Assembly: GCF_014356525.2 (NCBI RefSeq)
Contig: NC_052505.1
Location: 22,341,432 to 22,405,431, forward strand
DNA: 64,000 nucleotides
Direction of reading: 5' to 3'
DNA from: Nilaparvata lugens
Lineage: Eukaryota > Arthropoda > Insecta > Hemiptera > Delphacidae
This document shows, in pieces, positions 26,601 through 38,930 of the stretch; position 1 is the first letter of the stretch; each line of letters begins with the position of its first letter. The notes beneath the pieces are model-generated. The model saw only the letters and a program-made list of their open reading frames with translations. It had not been told where the DNA came from and did not search any database. The position numbers were made by a program, and so were the translations under genes.

Positions 26601-27076
26601 GAATGGATAGAGTGAGATGGCATGTGTGATGCGAGAGATGGCTTGAGCTGTAAATTAAACTCACTTAAATAAATATGAAAGATACTAGTTGCGGTTGTTA
26701 TCCGAAGTTTTTACTGCATATTGATAATTGTGTAACAATCGAAACTATTACCTCAATTTGCTTTAATAAATCATTGGGTTTTATATTAAAGTCGTTCTCA
26801 TTTAATTTTGTTGGATTAGATGGTATGCATAGGACAAGTTCACTGATATTTTGGAATCTAGCTTTAGTATGTTCACTGCTTTTCATTACATGACTTCTCA
26901 GCTTGTATTCCCAGGATCCAGTTCATCCACTTATCAATAATAATTGATGTTATACAGATAAATTATTTATTATTACAGCATTATCAATTATTATCAAATC
27001 TATTATCATCTCAATTAAAATTATCTCTAAAAAACCGTAAGCTTCAACATTGAGCAGCAGAATAAATAGAATAGAT
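23640..27076. other. non-coding DNA
   Basis: AT-rich, with a foldback relic at 24095-24310 and a C-rich patch at 25630-25720. No gene supported; the small frames are unrecognised. Confidence 0.4.
24095..24310. mobile_element. foldback relic with TAGTACCCTTTGA arms
   Basis: TATAGTACCCTTTGAGAATA at 24219 is inverted as TATTCTCAAAGGGTACTATA, ending about 24291; the arms continue into ATAGAATTTTA/TTCTATTTTATAAAT. A third copy of the arm is at 24099. Confidence 0.65.
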
Positions 27077-27242
27077 GAAGCTCTCCGATTGGCCATTAGC
27101 TGTTCTCCAATGAAGGTTGAGCTTTACTGTCATTGGCCGAGACTGGACACGCTCTTGTAGTGCCTGGGCATGTCTAGTAGTGGCCAATGACCGTGTGAGC
27201 TCAACCTTCATTCGTCAACAGCTAATGGCCAATCCGAGGGCT
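27077..27242. mobile_element. palindromic MITE, family of 2761
   Basis: Arms GATTGGCCATTAGCTGTT and AACAGCTAATGGCCAATC flank CATTGGCCGAGACTGGACAC-type sequence. Its right half is duplicated at 27302-27389. Confidence 0.75.
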
Positions 27243-27389
27243 CCACCCATATTCAAAATATTGTTTAACGTTCCCCATTACCATTAATATTTGGTATATG
27301 CGGGCATGTCTAGTAGTGGCCAATGACCGTGTGAGCTCAACCTTCATTCGTCAACAGCTAATGGCCAATCCGAGGGCTCCACCCATATT
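27166..27389 (+). repeat. direct duplication of 88 bp, period 136
   Basis: 27166-27253 and 27302-27389 read identically by eye. The copy includes the MITE right arm and about 15 flanking bases (CTCCACCCATATT), so it arose after insertion, by local duplication. Confidence 0.9.
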
Positions 27390-27402
27390 TATTCGGCTGC
27401 TC

Positions 27403-27548
27403 AATGTTCAAGCTTTCAGTTTCAAATTCAAGTTCAAGCTTTCAGTTTCACTTTCAAGGTCAAGCTTTCAGTTTCACTTCCATCTTCAAGCTTTCAGTTT
27501 CACTTTCAAGCATTCAGTTTCACAATGTTCAAGCTTTCGCTTTAAGTT
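27403..27548 (+). repeat. ~30-bp minisatellite
   Basis: TTCAAGCTTTCAGTTTCACT recurs four to five times with variation and indels. Confidence 0.8.
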
Positions 27549-30500
27549 GACTAGAGAATGATAATGTCGCCTAATAATTGCAACTCATATTATGATGAAT
27601 CTCAGAATCTGGATTTCAATTGATCAAAAATCAATACAACCGTTCTTAATACTGTACGGTAAGATTACAAAATAACATGAACTGGAAATACAGTGTGGGT
27701 GTCCCTTAGCCTTAAACGCATATTTCGAGTCTAGACGTATTTCTCCCTGCGAGTTATTAATGATTTAAGAGCAGCAGTTCTTTGAAAATTATTGTTGGCG
27801 ACAAGGAGGAAGTTAATGTCTGGTTAAAAATATACTTCCAGGTCGTTGAGAGTCGAGACGCAGTCAGTCTCTCCACTGAATACAAGCTGCATTCAAGTCT
27901 TTAAACAGTCAAATTGGACAAAGCACGTTTCTATTTTTGAAATTGGAAGTTCCTTTTTTTTAGAAAGTGATTCTTTTAGTTGATTTCTTGCGAGGCGTAC
28001 CCAGCTCTGAAAAGAAGAATGTTTTAGTCAATATGATGACGGAAGGGTTGAACTCTATGAAACAGTTTAACATTGTTTTTGTTTGAGTTTGGCATTATGT
28101 GTCCACTTCCGCTACCAAATATTGATCAATTAATCATCTACTGATTTTGTTTTTCTATTGCTCATTTTGCTGTTACGATCTTCTGCATTTTAGATCTCAC
28201 ACACAGTTTAGAAGCTTTATTGATTTCGTCTTAACGCTTGCTATTCATTTTTGATAACTAAAATGGTATCAAAATGTATTCATTGGTCAAATATCAAGAC
28301 AAGAGTATCCATTGGATTTGTATTTCATAACAAAGCCCAATCAGCAGAGGAGAATTTATCTGCTTAGGTATCTCTTTATTACACGTTGAAAATTCAGGAA
28401 GATGTGAAATAATCTAGAATACATCCTGGCATTCCTGGCACTTGAATACCGAATCCTTTTAAAGTTTTTCCATTTATTTTTGTATAGAACGATTTTGACG
28501 TTTGAACCCATATTTTTGCCACCATAGTATGTTGATGGTCATTATATTTTTCTCAATGTGTCTGAATAATATCTGTGTCCAAGTGTGTTTCTCATCTTTT
28601 TTCTCTCAAATTTATAAAATTCTGACTTCACCACCTATTTTATTCATAAACCAGAGTAAACTTATACATTTTTTATAACAATATGAGTTGTACACAATGT
28701 AAACAAACTTATAAGATTGTTTTATTCTATGACTAAACTAACCAATCTCCGTATCTCCCTTATCTTAATAGATTTGCAAGCACTCATAAAAATAAGCTGA
28801 GCCGATCCTGATTTCTTCCCTAAATTAGTTTATCAGTGTGAATTCTGTTCGACAGACATCATTTCCAAACTAATCTGCTATCATGAGTTTGAACTAGTAG
28901 ACTCATCCACTACCCAAATTAGATGTCTATTATTTCTTGTATTGTGACTAATGATGTTTTCGTTATTCTGATTACAGGTGAGCGTTGTCACAGATTCTCC
29001 CAGAGAAAGTTTGCTAGAGTGAATACGGAATTTTCTAGCTGCGCAGTAATTAGTGAGTGATTCTTGCACATTCGTTTGTCGCTTCTAGTTATTTTCCGAT
29101 TCGATTTCTTGGAACAAAATGATCTCACCTGATCCTGATGATAAACAAGATATTTTTCCATACTAGCAAAACTTCCTGTTCTGCATGTCTAGTGTCCAGT
29201 ATCTCACAGAAATCTCTAATTTCGAGAAGAAGTCTTGATGTCGATTAAGATATAGATGGATGAGCTTAATTCTTGATAGATTAATTCTTGATGGATGAGC
29301 TGCGAGAGTCTAGCTTCTAGCTGTCTTAACTTCCTCTTCAGGTCTGCTTAAGTTATTCTCTATTTTCGGATAGTTATGCTCTGAGTTTTAGTTTCAAGAA
29401 AGTGAGTTTGGTGTAAATTTGGTGTGTCGTTTTAACTTTTGAATGTCCATCAATTCAACTAAATGGCTGAGGATGAAGTCCACATAAGCTATAGGCTTGT
29501 GTGGGAGGGATTATTGGTGTAATGGACCTACAGTTTTATGTGGAATCTATAAGATACTATTAAATGTTTTGAACGAATTTATTAGATGTTCTGTTGGTCA
29601 CCCATCCAAGAGCAGTCCAGACTCCAGAGTACTCTCTACACAACCGCATAACCACTCAGCAAACACCATCCATTCTTAATTTCTTATTGTCGTATCATCG
29701 CAAACCTGTCTAACAATATGAATGATCTATACCTGTTGTGTCTGAGTCATTTCGATATTATTTCCAGACACTGTAGAGCAAAACTATGTCTAATGTGCTG
29801 TTGTTACGTACTTGCTGTAATATTATTTATATAATAGGAGACGACAGTTGAGTGAGGTAAGTTATCCAGTTGACATGTAAGCAGAACAAAATGTCGACAA
29901 TTGCGCTACGGTAATTGAACAGCAATTGCATTTGACATCAAGTTTGTGCTGAAGAAGTTGGGAAGCTATCAGCTGTGGGATGTGGTCATGATGGGTTGGT
30001 CGACCTTGAGCCATGTCATTAATGATAAATGATGTCTGTCTGTCACTCTTCGCCATGTTCATGTGTGCATTGTTTGAAGAAAGATTTTTTTTATTTCACC
30101 GCCCCTGGCTTACGTAGAATTTGTTGCAATCCACCAAGATCATGAATAATCCGTCTCACACGTTGACCGTTGACCAATGTATCTTTTCTTCTGCGGTTCA
30201 TTTCTGAGCTGGATCCTTGATCCTTGATCAAACCTATGATAATTTGACTATGATTACGATAAACTCCTGTCTATGATATTTGATACTTTCCTGACTTTGA
30301 TATCATATATTCCCCTGTACCTCTCGCATAGTCGCTACCTAATTTATGACATTATATCATGGTGTTGCACTCCTACCTCATCCTCAACTAAATAGACACA
30401 TCCTCGACGAGATTGAAAAAGCGGACCGGATAGTGGCACGCATCTCCTGTCAGATGGCAGGCTTCCTTCCTTCGCGCAAGGATGCTGCACACTATTATTT

Positions 30501-31380
30501 ATTAATGTGCAAAGGAAATCACTCCAGCGGATTCTACGTCTATTGCCATTGACCAGTGAGCACGCATGCGCACTGAGGTCTTGTGTAATACTCTTGTAAT
30601 CTGGTTGCACAACAGTAGTTTTATAATTAGCGTGGAGGAGATAATTGGCAAAGAAAGGAACCTGCTGATGAAGATGGATCATCCCTAGTTAATCTAGAAT
30701 AGGTGCCTCTATGTGTGATTGTGATTAATTGGTGCTTTGTTGGCTGACCTATGGATTGTGATTAATTGAGAGTATTTCCATGAGGAACAATGCTGTTGAT
30801 TTCGGTTGTGTAACGTAAATGCACGTATATTTGATCAGACAATACAATAATTTATACTATCTGTGGTTGCATCGTGTGATAAGGAATAAATCAATGTAGG
30901 TATCTAGAACACATTGAATGTATTCTAGGTACCTTGGAATAAATGGTGATGGAATGATGGTTTTCTTATTGTTAGATAGGGAAATGGTGTGGAAATTGCA
31001 TAACTATGTGATCGATAGTTTAATAAAACTAACTATGATTTTTGTTTGTAGAGGCATAGAGAATGTAATGTATACATTTCTTATCCTTTTTGGTAGAGGA
31101 GTCCTCTTCAGACTGCACGTTTGATTGTGTTAATTTGTGTCTATTCATTCCATCCCCTGTCTTACCCCTGTGTAGAGCGCTCACAGTTCTCACACCTCAG
31201 AAAAGGATGGCTAGGTTTCAAAAGCTAATGAAAAGACCTGAGAAAACATATTACTCCCCCAGTACGCATTAGTTATGTGCTTTCATCAGTCAAGATAGTA
31301 CTATTTTATCTTCTAACTTGTCTCATGATTACCAAGTCAGACTAATAGATTTTTCTGACTATTATTATGATCAGTATAAA
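27549..31380. other. non-coding DNA apart from the candidate segment at 28978
   Basis: 29342-29401 is another exon-like segment but in the wrong phase (see rejected). GAG|GTAAGT at 29857 is an isolated donor-like site. No gene supported. Confidence 0.4.
28978..29052 (+). CDS. candidate 75-nt 5' exon of bbg (or recursive-splice site)
   Basis: ACTAATG near 28947, then TTATTCTGATTACAG ending at 28977 and GTGAGC beginning the segment. A GTGAGT donor lies at 29053. The segment is phase 1-1 and open (24 codons beginning ERCHRFSQRKFARVN). The peptide is not recognised, and a stop follows six bases into the would-be intron. This is the weakest of the three segments. Confidence 0.27.
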
Positions 31381-31693
31381 TTAATTTCAATTTCAATTTA
31401 TTTCATTTAAAGTTACATAGTATCATATACATACAGTGTTTTGTTGCTCCTCTAGCTTAGAGCTAATTGAGGAGTATTCAAATTTCATACCACATCATAA
31501 TAGTTATACATTCTATAATAATACTACAAATGAAAATTTTTGTAAAGTGTTCAATAAATTGAATTAAAAGTCTATTATAGATTCTATCTGGGATTTGATA
31601 TTCTAAGTTCTAATTTCTACCACTTGAATCACAACATTAGTCACTCTATTCTACTAAACGGTGCTCAACCTTGCAGACATTATTGTCTCTTGC

Positions 31694-31917
31694 ATTATAA
31701 TAATAATAATAATAATAATGATTATAATGATAATAATGATAATAATAATAATAATAATAATGATTATAATGATAATAATGATAATAATAATAATAATAAT
31801 AATGATTATAATGATAATAATGATAATAATGATAATAATGATAATAATGATAATATGATAATAATGATAATAATGATAATAATGATAATAATGATAATAA
31901 TGATAATAATAATAATA
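31694..31917 (+). repeat. compound (AAT)n/(GAT AAT)n microsatellite with 42-bp higher order
   Basis: The unit GAT-TAT-AAT-GAT-AAT-AAT-GAT plus seven AAT recurs about three times, then collapses to ATAATG repeats. The poly-Asn/Asp and poly-Ile frames are artefacts. Confidence 0.9.
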
Positions 31918-32329
31918 CTGAGGGTAATGCCCACATAAGCTCTTAGGCTTGTGCGTGGGTGATGCGTGGGAGGGATGATGATGAGAGATGACGACTACTT
32001 TTTATATAGATAGTAATTATAAAGATTACAAACCAGTATCTATAGCCAGTTTTTTACTCTCTGAATTTGTTTGTTTCATCCAATAATGAATTGATTGGTA
32101 ATATACTAATGCAGGATCGTTATGTTGTTCTAGCAGGTACTAATATTTCATAGGAGTACAAGGAATGAGAGAGAGTAAATGTTTGAAGCCCCGACTGATA
32201 TGATTTTTAACAACGGGACGATGACCTAATAGAATCTTCGAATTTCTGAAACCGTTGCTTGGTTGCCAGTTTTACGAGGTAGTAAAGAGTGAATACCTTC
32301 CCCATTTTTCTTCGAATGGCTATGAATCC

Positions 32330-32960
32330 TCACAACTACTGAAAAAATGACACCAAATTAGATAAAGATCGGAAGACGAAAAACTTTGGAAGGAAACTAG
32401 GTGATAAAGGAGAATTGGATTACGATACATGGGAGAATAAGAAGAACTGAAAGGAAAGAGAAACAACGAAAATGAGTGGAATAGGAGAGAGTGAGGAGAA
32501 TGGGGGTGGAGTAGATGAGGAAACAAGTAATTCATTTCCAAATGGAGGAACAGAGAATGAAAATTTAGAAGAAATGGAAGATTTCAGGAAAATTAGTCTT
32601 AGAAAGAGCAATTGAAAGGATGAGAATAAGAAGAATGGATGGTTGTGGGACTAGAGGAAGAATCTTTGAGAATCGAAGAAGAGGAGACTGAAAAAATGAG
32701 AATGGAAGTGAATTATAAAATAATGAAATGTAGAAAGTAAAACTAATATGAATAATGAAGTGGGAATAGCTATTAAGAATAGGCGGGTGAAGAAGGAAAA
32801 TAATAGTCTTGTTTGTTGGTTTTTCCTAACAGTGAGAAGGCTGTCCAGCACAGAAATAGTATAGGCTGTGGATGTTCGATGAATAGAACAGGATGTTAGA
32901 GAAATAGAGGGAAGATGAATACTTTTGAAATGAGGAACTGCTCAGTTTTGCCTTGAAATT
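32330..32960 (+). repeat. polypurine-rich block
   Basis: AG-rich plus strand without a regular unit. No coding support. Confidence 0.6.
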
Positions 32961-33211
32961 CTCGTGTGAGCTATTTTGACGGGCATTATACTTAGTTCCA
33001 AATTTATCAGCCCAGTTCGTTCATCCCATCATCTGTTGTATCTCCCATCTCTCGTGAAGAACACGTCGATTGTTGAAACTAAACAGATGGAGGAAGTTCT
33101 CGATCCAATCTTCCGGTCAGCAGCACTTGGCTGATATACATTCAAATTGTTTTTTGAGATTCTGTACCCTTGAGAGTATTTTGTGGAATAAAATCATCTT
33201 TGGTGCTTTAT

Positions 33212-33294
33212 AACCTACAATCTGTATCTCTCGATTCTATCTCCTTACCAATTCAACCTACAATCTGTTTCTCTCGATTCTATCTCCTTATCAA
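33212..33294 (+). repeat. tandem duplication, period ~45 bp
   Basis: ACCTACAATCTGTATCTCTC and ACCTACAATCTGTTTCTCTC each continue into GATTCTATCTCCTTA. Confidence 0.85.
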
Positions 33295-35757
33295 CCTCCT
33301 ATTGATTAAGAGCAGTGTTTCTCTATTCTATCTTTCAGGGTTGGATTATTTATTTGTAATCTGGCCTAGTTCCTGTTTAAACAAACCAGAAAAAAATCGT
33401 ACCGATTGAGAGCGTTCTTATTGCTCGAGTCGTTTAAAAAACAATTTGCATTCCTCCGCCCGCCCCTCTCATCAGAATACAGAAGCTCTCCATTCATTCT
33501 CAGCAGACGTTGTCAAGCACTATTAACAGCACTGATTTCGGCAATCAACTTCTTTTTGTGTCTGTCTACTACTGTGTCGATTGAAAAATGAACTCGATGT
33601 TTTTTCGTTTTACTTTTTTGCTGGCCTGTCGAATCATTACACGCTCCTTGGATCGGTAGTCAACTGAGAAAATTTCCATCAAAAACTGCCAAACAAAGAA
33701 GCAGGTCGCAGCTACCATGTGAAACCTGAAACTTTTTATTTTCCTTATTCTGTTTATCCATTGGAACCAGCATTGAAAGTCTTTGTAAAAGAAGTCGAAA
33801 GTAAACACACGAGTACAGTAGCAGAAATTTAGGGTGTATAATGGAAAGTATTGGTTTTAGAAGTCATGTATTTTTTGGCCCAATAATAGACAAAGACAAA
33901 GTCTGTGTCTATTCCAATTTCAATTTATTTATTCATTTCACACACACATACAAGTTTGTTATAAATTAACAAAAATAATACATGCAAACATCAACAACAA
34001 TGCACAATAAAACAAAATAAAGAGAAAATGGTGCAAAAAAAGGTGGAGGGTTGAAGGGTTTTTCCAACTATGGTTTTCCATGTACTAGGAAAGCCTTCAA
34101 TCCTTGAGAAGGTGAAAAAGATAACAGGAGAAGTAAATAGAAAGAAATGAAAGGATGGGATGGGGAGAAAAAAACCGATAGGTTCAGGTGGTGAAAAAAT
34201 ATTTGAAGGACTGGATGATTTACAAAGAAGAACTTTTATTGACAAAATGTTTGTCAGAAATGAAAGGACAATTTTTGAGGACGCGTGTAGCAACGGGTCA
34301 AAAATCAGGTTGGAATCAAGTTGTTACTGCTCGATCGAGAAAAGGCATTGTATTTAAAAAAAAAATATTATGTAGAAGTATAAAAAAACGAATAAAACTG
34401 TAGTTGGACTCTTGTTTCCGGGCCTAAGTTATCGAAACTAGAATGATCGAAACGATGCCCGTGAACAAGACCTTTTTCAAGATCAAGTGTTGTAAAAAGA
34501 GACATTAGACTAGTATAGGAACTCAGTATAACTCGAGCGAGTGAAAAGTTTTAAGAAATAACAAATTATCATTTTCCGTTATTTTTATAACAGTTAGTAG
34601 AGTACGATCACCGATTTATGGAATGATAAAACGTAGATTTCTAAAACTTATTCAAAAAAATTTGGTTGGTTCATGCAATAAGCTATTGAAAAAAGAAAAA
34701 TTGGAAGATATATTTTTCCTAGTTTACTGGGCTAGTTCCTTTATTATTGTTGACAGTAAATACTACTGGAAGGGTGCCCTGGGAATGCTGTTATGGGATG
34801 CATTATTTAGTGGCAAGTTTCATGTCAGATTATAGGCTAGTTTGTATAGACTTATTATATAGATTACATATTTCAGAGGATCGCTTAACGTTTACCGTTT
34901 TCGTACTTTTCGACGACGCAAATAAAGATGCAGCCTGAATAGAATTTGGAAACTGAGTTTAGCCTGGAAATTCGGAAATGTCATCACAACTCAACTGGCC
35001 CGCTAATAGGATTACAGACTGGAATAATACTGGAGAAGATTTCTCCAGCTGCATTGGCTGAGTTTGTAGCAAAAAGGTCGCTCTCCAAATAGAGCTGAAA
35101 TATTTGAGAGGCACAAAGGTGGTTGCTGGCTGGCCTCCTTAGCACTGGTCCGCCAATGTGGATCACTGCTACGTAAATTTACGGCTTTTTTAACACGTCA
35201 AAACAGTTTTGAATAATTAAGCCGATTACCCAGCGGTGCCATCTTTTGACGTTTCAAGAAAGGTTATAGATTTCAGCCGTCTCCAAATAGGCGCTTTCTT
35301 TGGTCTAAATATCATTTTTCTTTTCATCGTAAAAATAATACTAGATAATGAGCAAGAGCAGCAAGTCTAACATTTCATCTCTAAACAGATTAAACTCTGT
35401 GGAATTTATAGTGATGTGATGGTGTGTGTGTTGTGACCTGCCCTTGATATATGTACCTACATAATTGCCTGCTACTGAATTTCTTCCAATTTAGGAAATA
35501 TAATCATTCGTGATTCATGCCAGAATCATGATGCATATAATGCATTCAAGTATCTGTGTATTTCACATAGTAGATTTCTTTGTGGTAAAATCTTAACTAT
35601 AAAATGAATTTTAGATGAAACTACATTTTTGATGTAGGCTAACACTCATGTATAGAAAATTTCAACAAGTTCTAATAATTCCTAAACCACTCTATAACTT
35701 TCATTTTCAAACCAAAACCATCAAGCTTGATTGCTAATTGGTTACATGTTGGCTATG
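33295..35757. other. non-coding DNA
   Basis: AT-rich. Short frames at 33400-34400 and 34620-34940 are unrecognised. No gene supported. Confidence 0.4.
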
Positions 35758-36013
35758 TACATAGTGTGCGATGAATGTTATTATAATTAATGTTATCTTT
35801 GATGTCGTTAAAGATGTTTACAATTTAATATTTCATGATAAATCTTTTAACTTCCTATCTTGTAAATTCTGAGATGGATTTATCGTACATAGTGTGCGAT
35901 GAATGTTATTATATTAAATTTAATGTTATCTTTGATGTCGTTAAAGATGTTTACAATTTAATATTTCATGAAAAATTTTTGAACTTCCTATCTTGTAAAT
36001 TCTGAGATGGATT
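35758..36013 (+). repeat. tandem duplication of 128 bp
   Basis: TACATAGTGTGCGATGAATG starts at 35758 and again at 35886; both copies end TTCTGAGATGGATT. A few substitutions and a small compensating indel separate them. Confidence 0.9.
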
Positions 36014-37068
36014 AATCTCAGACTAGTTATTATCTATAATATGAACCAGAACTGTACTAAAATAGTGGGATTCCACGACGTAGAAGTCTTTTCAAGTACC
36101 TATTAATAATAATGTAGGATCCCTTGGTTTGTTCTGTAAGTTCACAATGGATGAGAAATCCCTCTCTTGATAAAACATCTACAAAATTTGTTGGCAAATA
36201 AATGGTTGAAGAGTAACCCAATAGGGTGTAGGAATCCATTGCATGATGCTTTCAAACAATCATTTACGATTACCACCCATGACCGAAAAACAATTACAAT
36301 TGTAAAACGAAAACAATTGATGTGAAAACCTCTTAAATAAATCTGAAGACTGAAATGCTATTCAGTCAAAGGTACAAGAGTTGTTTTCTCATTTCATGTG
36401 CTTTTGATTCACACTTCAATCTTTGTCTTGAAAGAAACAAAAATACTAATTGAATGTGCAACCCTTCCATGTTTGTTCTCTTTCCTTTATTGTTCTATTA
36501 TTCCAAGTGTGAAGTTCTACACCTTCCAAACTTAATTGAACGTTGAGACATAATTGGCATGACCAGTTCTTATTAGCAGTTGGTGATTTATTTTCGAAAC
36601 ATTGACATTTTAAACAAGAAAGGGTTTTGTATGCTTTTTCATGCTGGGGTGAAATGGCTATAGGTCTATAGACCTACCCTGAATGGCAGTATTCTTTTCC
36701 AGCATCATGTTTCCCCGTGGGGCGATAAAGCTCCTTGGGAATAATGTTATTGAGAATTTCAATTATTTTAGTAATTGAATAATATTCAATTCTGAAGAAT
36801 CTTCTTTAGGCTACTTATTGATTTTTGAAATAACAAAAAATGAGAAATGAAATAGGGTAGAACAAAAGAATAGGTGGAGAGACTTTGAGTATAGAGAATG
36901 GAGTATAAACAATATCTATGGAGTTATGAAATATAAATGGAACTAAATTTTTTAAAACTTCTCATTCTGTGCTTTGAGTCACCTGTAGAAAGGATTCGAT
37001 AGCTCTATTTATGTAAATTGTAGATATATGTCCAGTAGGAAATGACAAAAAATATAGTCAATATATAT
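36014..37068. other. non-coding AT-rich DNA
   Basis: Nothing recognised. Confidence 0.4.
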
Positions 37069-37301
37069 TTTTGTGTAGTTGAGAAGTTGATATTGTGGTA
37101 ATTATTCATATTGAATGAAAAAGACAAAGAAATTGTCAAAAAAACACAGATTTATTGATACTTAGAAAGACCGGTTTCTGCTGCTCTTGTATTTAGTTTT
37201 AGTTTCTCAGAGATTGACAATGGTGTAATAACCGAAACCGGTCTTTCTAAGTATCAATAAATCTGTGTCTTTTTGACAATTTATTAGTCTTTTTCATTCA
37301 A
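37069..37301. mobile_element. foldback element with ACCGGTTTCGG core, copy 2
   Basis: Left TTGAATGAAAAAGAC (37111) and right GTCTTTTTCATTCAA (ends 37301); internal AGACCGGTTTC and GAAACCGGTCT are inverted. It matches 3709-3927 including the left flank. Confidence 0.8.
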
Positions 37302-37919
37302 TGTCAATATATATATATATAATGAATTTTACAAACAATTAACTGATATGAGATTATTGGTTTGAAAATATAATATTGTGTCGTATTCACGTAATTTTAT
37401 TGCGAAGATCAACAAACGTTAGATTTAGAACTATTAAAAGTCCATTGTTGGAAATCCAAGAAAATCCTTTCCATTAACACTCGACCAAATTGGAAGGAAT
37501 AAAGAAAATTTAAAACAATAATAAGATGAGAGGGACAGTAAAAAAGATGTGGGTGAAGGTGGTGAAGGAGGAGAGATAGTGTTGATTAGATTACATGGAT
37601 GTGGACAAGAACAAAATAAAATGGTCGGTAAGAAGTTGGAAAATGGATAGTTGATCGTTTTTCCGCACGTAGCGCTAACAAGAAAAGCCGTGCAGGAGTG
37701 GAAGAAAAGCGGCAGCAATTTCCCAGGGTCTTAGAACAAAAGAAAAAGGAATTGGCAGACATTCCTGGTCGGAGTATCGAGAGGCAAGCGGACGTGCGAG
37801 GGTCACAGGCTCACAGCTATGCTTTGCTATGGCTCGAACAAAGAGAGCCTAGCGAGCGAAACGAGAGTGCAAGTGAGTACTTGACTGGAGCGAATCGCAA
37901 GTAGGCGGACGAGAAGGAA

Positions 37920-38930
37920 AATGAGAAATGAAGAAGAAGAAGAATAAGAAGAAGAAGAAAAAGAAGAAGAATAAGAAAAAAAGAAGAAGAAGGAGTAGAA
38001 GTAGAAGAAGAATAAGAAGATGGAGAAGAAACAATGAGAAAGAGGAATGAGAAGAAGAAAAAGTGAAAGAGGAAGAAGGAGTTGAAGTAGTAGAATAATA
38101 AGAAGATGGAGAAGAAACAATGAGAAACTGCATTGATTGAATGTTTGAATGCTAATCGGAAATAATGAAAAATGGGAATTAGAAGGATTTGAAGAATGAA
38201 GAGGGAGTAAAAACGAATTATGGAAGGGGATGCGAATTAGGACGTGAATAATATATTATAGTGAATTCCACGTTATAATGGCAGTGGATAAAGATAGAAA
38301 AATGGCGATGCCGATTCTCTGAATTAATTAATTATATTTCTACACTGAAAAAATAATTGGCATCGTTGTGGACCTAGAAAAGGATAGTACCACCGGCTTT
38401 GTCGAATGATAGACAAGGATAGCAAAACCAAAGTTGATCAAATACTGTCATTATAACGTGGGCCTCACTATAGTAGAAAACGTTGTACGAAGAAAGAAAA
38501 GGTGACTAAAAGGGAACATTCATGTAAAAAAATTAGAAGAAAAATATGACAATGAGAGTAAGGAGGAGATTAGGAATAATGAATTCGAAAATTATAGAAC
38601 CTTATAAGAGACACATGAGATTAGGAAGAAAAGGTTGAAGGGAATTAGGAACGATGAGAAGACTTAGTGAGAGGAGATAAGTTGGAGGAAGAGAAGAATG
38701 AAAAGGAGATAACGCGGAAGAATGAAGAAAAATAAAATACAGTAAAATTTAAGAAGACTGTAAAGTAGATAGGTTGAAGAAGACGTAGCACGAGTAGAAA
38801 GATTTGCTTGGGTAGAAAGAAAAAGAAGTATAGTAGTGAAAAGGAAGATGAAAGAGAAAGATAAGATGAAAACAAGAAGAAAAGTGGGAAGAGGAAAGGT
38901 ACAACGATTATTGTGAATGTCGAATTCGTC
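37920..38930 (+). repeat. polypurine block with (GAA)n, containing a MITE
   Basis: AG-rich plus strand; (GAA)n-like at 37928-38010, and GATGGAGAAGAAACAATGAG at 38018 repeated at 38104. The MITE at 38257-38472 is inserted in it. Confidence 0.7.
38257..38472. mobile_element. TA-flanked MITE (TATAGTGA...TCACTATA), copy 1
   Basis: The left end TATAGTGAATTCCACGTTAT and right end ATAACGTGGGCCTCACTATA are about 27-bp inverted repeats ending in TA, as in Tc1/mariner-type MITEs. Length is about 216 bp. Copies at 54305 and 55842. Confidence 0.8.

Noticed and set aside
29342..29401. Exon-like 60-nt segment (CTTCCTCTTCAG acceptor, GTGAGT donor)
   Set aside because: It is open only in phase 0-0; in the phase needed for bbg it has a TAG. 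It shows how often such segments arise by chance and limits confidence in the three candidates.
29838..29856. 19-nt microexon between ATAATAG and GTAAGT
   Set aside because: The acceptor lacks a pyrimidine tract and the length would shift frame.
30344..30682. 112-codon minus-strand frame
   Set aside because: No recognisable motif, no splice or neighbour support; likely chance.
31624..31938. Poly-Asn/Asp, poly-Ile and poly-Tyr/His frames
   Set aside because: They are (AAT)n/(GAT)n artefacts on both strands.
37698..37872. Open frame ending at a GTGAGT donor in phase 1, a possible alternative first exon
   Set aside because: The frame begins with GTG, no in-frame ATG was found upstream in the part I checked, and the composition is polypurine-influenced.
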